A stretch of 57,888 bases of DNA from a virus, in the IMG/VR virus record IMGVR_UViG_3300008111_000159, positions 1 through 57,888 of that record. One strand, given 5' to 3'. The notes under the pieces are model-generated. The model was not told where the DNA came from, searched no databases, and was given only the letters and a program-made list of their open reading frames with translations. Numbering within the stretch: the stretch's first letter is position 1; each line of letters begins with the position of its first letter. Position numbers and translations under genes: made by a program. Positions 54,601 to 57,888 of the stretch are shown one piece after another.

Positions 54601-55902
54601 TCACCAACAGGATTGATATGTCTTGGGAAAAGTGTCGACTTTGAGATTAATTATGTTCCTGATTCAACCCCAACCCCTTCAAACACACCAACGATAACAC
54701 TGACAAGAACAGTTCCTGCGGATGGACAAGTTACCTTCAATATATTTGAAGAAACATTCAGTTGTGTTTCGGTTAAGGTATTGAATCAATGTGGAACTGA
54801 AAATTATTTCTACACTTCTGACCCACTTGTGTTTGAGGAAATTCCAATCCAAACTGAGATGGTATTCTCGGCGGTTATTAATGAAACAATTCTTTGCTTG
54901 AAGTATTTGAGGGATGATTCAAACTTATCATCTAACACGAACGTAGACTCGATAATTGATATTTTTGGAAACGATTGTTCGAAATGTTCAACAGTCCCTT
55001 CACCATCACCTTCAACGACGATAACATCAACACCTACATCAACACCAACGATGACAATTACGCCGACACAAACTTCGTCCTCGACTCCTACATTCACGCC
55101 AACTCCAACACAGACAACAACTCCTGGTCTTACACCAACAGCAACACCAAGGCCAAGTTATTCATCAACGCCAACCCAAACTCAGACTCCATCACAAACA
55201 CCGTCTTATAGTCCTACTTCAACGATGACCCCAACGCCAAGTGAAACCCCTTGTTTGGTATATGTTTATTCAAGTTGTATTCCAATTAGTCCAAATACAG
55301 TCAGAACATATATGATTCAAACACAACAATCACCAATACAGACTACAGTTGGAAGACAATTTAAAGATGCTGATGGAAATTGTTGGACCTATGAGGGTGA
55401 ATTTGATTGTAATTATTTTGCACCTATCAAAATTGCAACCTCACAAAGATTCGATGGAGATTACTTTGCTTCAGCACCTGATAAAACCTATTTGAGTTGT
55501 GATACGTGTTTGAGTAGTGTTGATGAAGTTGAGGTTTATTTGAATGTAAGTTTGGAAAATAATGGAGACGGAACTTATAATATGAACTTCGTCTTATCTA
55601 GCACACCTGATGAAATTAACCTAACCACCCTTCCGTTTGATATTGGTAATGAATTCGGACAATACATTCGTTACGGTGCACAATGTGGGTTTGTTGATGT
55701 CAGTGGAACTTGGTATCTCCTTTCAGGTAACTCACAAACAACAAAAGTTGTTGAATGTAACAAGTATGGCGGTTTCGTGTTGAATTCAGTTCAACTTACA
55801 AATCCACCATTCAATTACAAACCTCTTGTAGGATGTTACACAATTGTTTTCCCATCAGTGACAGGAACTTTGTATAAAATTTTTATAAAACGAACAACAT
55901 AA
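51601..55902 (+). CDS. Giant Thr/Pro-rich modular protein with alternating Cys domains
   Basis: This 1433-aa protein alternates small Cys-containing beta domains with linkers of Thr-Pro-X units. The N-terminal domain (about 1-135) is followed by a [19 protein letters not shown] module (about 155-190), also found in the protein at 39076. Further domains begin near the CECWEI, CNCTYFDV, NLIGFRDC and LVYVYSSC segments. The longest linker (about 540-700) is nearly pure TPTQTPSETP. A paired-Cys module (RCYRFEEF...SCRACL) recurs near the C-terminus (NCWTYEGEF...SCDTCL). The linkers are extended, O-glycosylation-prone sequence. Role inferred: fibre, whisker or decoration protein. It is followed 1 bp later by the next start. 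Confidence 0.7.
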   Translation: MSNIFVYNQSPPTITISQIDFNGVTATCDVGCPCTPSSSTCAFTTTQVGEYTLTVYWSNGLLNGCIEVTDSTGRKQNFDAGAGGSATQSFPNVIYDGITEIGISIYDNFCGPLGANTFLVSYSVISGPSACSDFASTGGTGYYTSSVEGLWSGSTLYSDSGLTTFAPDGYYSNGIYSWEISGSNGILNNQELCSVGPVVSSTPTETPTETPTPTPTPTVTETPTETPTPTPTDPDPPAPAISQTQTQTPTPTPQTGCVQYSLYLGFSGPISEPYSYTDCDSVPQNATITNGNTDVFCALAGTVISGPSAILTVVGPCFVSPSQTPTPTLTETPTTTPTPTPTLTPPGDCECWEITNNDIVDISIRYYACNGNEECVQVDVTSSRYICISGGTQGLKLVSSGTTCAGGPEPLYTWTSLGGTCVVDGDCGVVPSPTPTQTQTPTPSTPCNCTYFDVTIAQPDLDDATGNTPSSLNNTIFVDYYNCYNILTTASFADAGTFDDSFCANYVQSTYYYKNNVAYFPVSSYATDTFVDCCGTPTPTPTTTETPTETPTETPTPTTTATIGSSPTATETPTQTPSETPTQTPSETPTQTPTITETPTQTPTETITQTPSETPTQTPSETPTQTPTSTIGSSPTATETPTQTPSETPTQTPSQTLSPTPDVTPTQTQTETPTQTPSVTPDPTQTPSNTPTNTQTPTQNLIGFRDCVSGTLFRFEDLPVAVVVDDVYLITGSTEYEGCATVVDSGSGPIYDGTSVTFTNVTGCGSTLCPRVASVAALLIDCSTEEIFYANVDEDTAYQGAVYEYNNRCYRFEEFSGPGGPDLGAPDWGSCRACLLNTPTPTPYSTPTNTPTVSSTPAACDSGEFCFTTTLPSLLNYNGLYVSGATYNGRISYSGGSVSLGYIYYFTSVTESYWCLSTSLGGTCLLKGSSPCYSACPDISFGSFEPGVCPTPTPTPINCDTFDFNAYFDCDWEPVPTPSPSVPCDDVNFIFTSIGVTPTPSPTGLICLGKSVDFEINYVPDSTPTPSNTPTITLTRTVPADGQVTFNIFEETFSCVSVKVLNQCGTENYFYTSDPLVFEEIPIQTEMVFSAVINETILCLKYLRDDSNLSSNTNVDSIIDIFGNDCSKCSTVPSPSPSTTITSTPTSTPTMTITPTQTSSSTPTFTPTPTQTTTPGLTPTATPRPSYSSTPTQTQTPSQTPSYSPTSTMTPTPSETPCLVYVYSSCIPISPNTVRTYMIQTQQSPIQTTVGRQFKDADGNCWTYEGEFDCNYFAPIKIATSQRFDGDYFASAPDKTYLSCDTCLSSVDEVEVYLNVSLENNGDGTYNMNFVLSSTPDEINLTTLPFDIGNEFGQYIRYGAQCGFVDVSGTWYLLSGNSQTTKVVECNKYGGFVLNSVQLTNPPFNYKPLVGCYTIVFPSVTGTLYKIFIKRTT

Positions 55903-55903
55903 G

Positions 55904-56122
55904 ATGGCAGTTCAAGTTACAATAAATGGTATAACAGGACAATCACCATTTGACATTTATATCTGTCAACCAAACGGTAGTGGTTGCTTTTATATTAATA
56001 CTATAACAACTCTTCCATATGATTTTGATATACCACAACCATATGATACTGGACTGGCTTACATGTTGAAAGTAATTGATTCGCAGAATTGCATAATCTC
56101 AGGAGTAACTTATGTAGCATGA
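55904..56122 (+). CDS. Small PFDIY-module protein
   Basis: This 72-aa protein begins AVQVTINGITGQSPFDIYIC and ends with LKVIDSQNCIISG. It is essentially one copy of the module that opens the next protein (TIQSVTANTPVDIYYC) and resembles the product at 38677. Function unknown. The stop overlaps the next start as ATGA. The pair looks like a module duplication in which one copy gained a Thr/Pro tail. Confidence 0.6.
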   Translation: MAVQVTINGITGQSPFDIYICQPNGSGCFYINTITTLPYDFDIPQPYDTGLAYMLKVIDSQNCIISGVTYVA

Positions 56123-57459
56123 GTCAATTTGTAACTATCCAATCTGTAACTGCAAATACACCAGTTGACATATATTATTGTAACTCGGGTGGTGGCGACT
56201 GTCAATTTGTTGCGTCGGTTGCAACATTTCCATTCTCATTCTATGTCCCATCACCATATAGTGAATCAACAATTGTTATTAAAATTGAAGATACCCAAGG
56301 TTGTATTGATGAGATTCCTATAGATATAACTCCCACACCAACACCAAATGTCACTAAAACCCCAACCATGACACCAACCCCGTCGTATTCACCTACCTTG
56401 TCACCAACCCAAACGCCATCCATGACACCAACAAATTCACCCACTACCTCGAATACAGCAACTATATCATCAACACCAACCGCAACACCTCTTGTTGTTT
56501 TTCACCCGACAGCTGATAGTTGTTCATCACCACTCAATCTAACAGGTTATTATACATACATTTCAGAGGCAAATTTAGTCCCTGTTGTAGGTGCCACAAT
56601 TTACCAAACACTTCTAAACGGGGTATTATATAACCCTTTGAATGGGGGTGGGAACACATATATCATTTCTTTCGGAGGAACATTATATCAAGTGGTAATT
56701 GATTCCCAAGGTAAAATAGTATCTTTTTCACTTTGTGTTCCATCGACACCAACACAAACTCAAACTCCATCCCAAACCCAAACTCCTACCCAATCTGAAA
56801 CACCTCCTCAAACTCCTACCCAAACAGAAACCCCTTCACAAACGCCAACGGTTACACCTTCATTTGTTGAGTTTCTTTTATCATATGGGGCAACTATATG
56901 TGGGTCAGAAATAAATTGGACATCAAAAACAAAAGAAGAAGTGAAATGTGATTTTATAGAAGCTTTCGACCCATTAGTTGAGGTAGATGGAAACGCAGGG
57001 TATTATTACAATTCTTCAACTACTTTAGGACCTGGCAGTCAATTATATTATAATCTTTTTGGAATATTTTTTGTAAACACAACTCTTACAGGAAAATATG
57101 TATACGGACCATCTACGTATCCAGCAAATCCTGATATATCGTCACCACCACTTTATGTTATGGAAATCTTAAATGGTGTTGTAGTGGCAATAACTAATTT
57201 CGATGATATAAGCTCTTGTGGAACTTATGTTTGTCCATGTTTGTGTTATTACTTTGAAAATCAAGATGTTGTGGGTTCAACAATACAATATACTTTATGT
57301 GATGGTTCAGTAGTTGGTGAACCACTTTCTGCAGGTTCAAAAGTCGAAAGGTGCATCCGAGCTGGGTCGGGTGATTTTTCAGGTGGGGTTACATCAATTC
57401 AACCTTGTAGTAGTGTAACTATTTGCACTGATAGCGTAGATTGTGGTGGATGTTCATAA
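56119..57459 (+). CDS. Thr/Pro-rich modular fibre-type protein
   Basis: This 446-aa product is taken from ATG 56119, which overlaps the upstream stop as ATGA; a TTG at 56089 is less likely. The N-terminal ~70 residues are the PVDIYYC module (ending KIEDTQGC). A Thr/Pro linker (about 72-125), a globular domain (about 128-210, GATIYQTLLNGVLYNPLNGG), a second linker (about 210-250) and a Cys-rich C-terminal domain (CPCLCYYFENQDV, ending SVDCGGCS) follow. Same architecture as the proteins at 39076 and 51601. Function unknown; virion surface role inferred. Confidence 0.65.
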   Translation: MSQFVTIQSVTANTPVDIYYCNSGGGDCQFVASVATFPFSFYVPSPYSESTIVIKIEDTQGCIDEIPIDITPTPTPNVTKTPTMTPTPSYSPTLSPTQTPSMTPTNSPTTSNTATISSTPTATPLVVFHPTADSCSSPLNLTGYYTYISEANLVPVVGATIYQTLLNGVLYNPLNGGGNTYIISFGGTLYQVVIDSQGKIVSFSLCVPSTPTQTQTPSQTQTPTQSETPPQTPTQTETPSQTPTVTPSFVEFLLSYGATICGSEINWTSKTKEEVKCDFIEAFDPLVEVDGNAGYYYNSSTTLGPGSQLYYNLFGIFFVNTTLTGKYVYGPSTYPANPDISSPPLYVMEILNGVVVAITNFDDISSCGTYVCPCLCYYFENQDVVGSTIQYTLCDGSVVGEPLSAGSKVERCIRAGSGDFSGGVTSIQPCSSVTICTDSVDCGGCS

Positions 57460-57490
57460 ATAAAAAAATGGAAAAGATAATTATAAATTA

Positions 57491-57888
57491 ATGGCTTGTA
57501 TTAACTATCAAATAACAAATGGGTCCGCAATTTTACCTGCAACTCCTATAGGGTTTGACTGTGAATTGAATCCTATTCCTACAATTCCACCGAGCGGCAC
57601 AATAACTGTTTGTTCCTATACTGTGCCAGGTCAAGCTCCAGGTGAGTTCATAATACTCACAGTTCTCGGTGCTTGTCCCACGCCCCCTATTCCTTCTTCG
57701 AGCCAAACCCCTACACAAACACCGACTCAAACCCCCCCGCCAACCCAATCTCAAACCCCACCACCAACACCAACACAAACTATTACGCAAACTAAAACTC
57801 CAACCCAAACACCGACCCCTACCAAAACTCCCACTAATACCCCTACACCAACGCAGACCCCATCATCCACCCCAATAGTGTGTGGAAG
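57491..57888 (+). CDS. Thr/Pro-rich modular protein (3' truncated by window edge)
   Basis: An ATG at 57491 opens a frame that runs to the last base. The first ~60 residues (MACINYQITNGSAILPATPI and on) form a small Cys-containing domain with cysteines near 3, 24, 42 and 60. A Thr/Pro/Gln linker of TQTPTQTP type then continues for ~65 residues and leads into VCG at the edge. It is the fourth Thr/Pro-linker protein of this region. No clear TATTTATA box precedes it; TTATAAATTA lies just before the ATG. Role as for its neighbours, by analogy only. Confidence 0.65.
   Translation, partial: MACINYQITNGSAILPATPIGFDCELNPIPTIPPSGTITVCSYTVPGQAPGEFIILTVLGACPTPPIPSSSQTPTQTPTQTPPPTQSQTPPPTPTQTITQTKTPTQTPTPTKTPTNTPTPTQTPSSTPIVCG

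Overview
The window is a stretch of a large, AT-rich, contractile-tailed (T4-like, probably jumbo) bacteriophage genome. It carries recognisable T4-type baseplate genes (gp53-, gp25- and gp6-like), a T4-type replication and recombination block (gp32-like SSB, UvsX-like recombinase, 5'-3' exonuclease, gp41-like helicase), a class II ribonucleotide reductase and several giant tail, baseplate and fibre genes. Packing is very tight: no gap reaches 300 bp, many starts overlap the preceding stop (ATGA or TAATG), and no tRNA, CRISPR or IS element was seen. A Bacteroidota host is the best guess. It rests on seven SprB-type repeats (a gliding-adhesin repeat of that phylum), a DUF5522-like protein, a carboxypeptidase-regulatory-like domain, and AT-rich start regions with almost no Shine-Dalgarno sequence. 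A perfect sigma70-type promoter at 13.8 kb argues for caution.

Layout. 1-12.8 kb: a 5'-truncated giant tail/baseplate protein with an OmpA-like segment, a gp53/LysM-like wedge protein and a 2514-aa baseplate hub-like protein with an IPT/TIG domain. 12.8-13.75 kb: two small unknown genes and a terminator. 13.77-21.5 kb: DNA metabolism, starting at the sigma70-like promoter: SSB, UvsX, exonuclease, 2OG-Fe(II) oxygenase, an unknown, helicase, NrdJ, DUF5522. 21.5-36.5 kb: baseplate wedge gp25 and gp6, then very large unknown virion proteins. 36.5-45.9 kb: adhesion or fibre genes: a SprB-repeat protein, small Cys modules, a Thr/Pro-rich mucin-like protein and a collagen-like (Gly-Ser/Thr-Ser)n fibre of about 1770 aa broken by one extra base. 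45.9-51.5 kb: four minus-strand genes. Three are ATGA-coupled glycosylation genes: a GT9-like transferase, a 1229-aa protein fusing FkbM, GT-A, GT-B and TibC-like O-heptosyltransferase segments, and a second FkbM methyltransferase. The fourth is a small coiled-coil gene. 51.6 kb to the end: more Thr/Pro-rich modular proteins, the last running off the window.

How the genes may work together. The glycosylation operon sits between, and convergent or divergent to, genes for extremely Ser/Thr-rich fibres, and its largest product ends in a domain of a family that O-glycosylates adhesins. The main hypothesis is a phage-encoded system that glycosylates its own fibres. A recurring TATTTAT box lies 4-17 nt before eight start codons of virion-type and neighbouring genes on both strands and is a candidate late promoter element.
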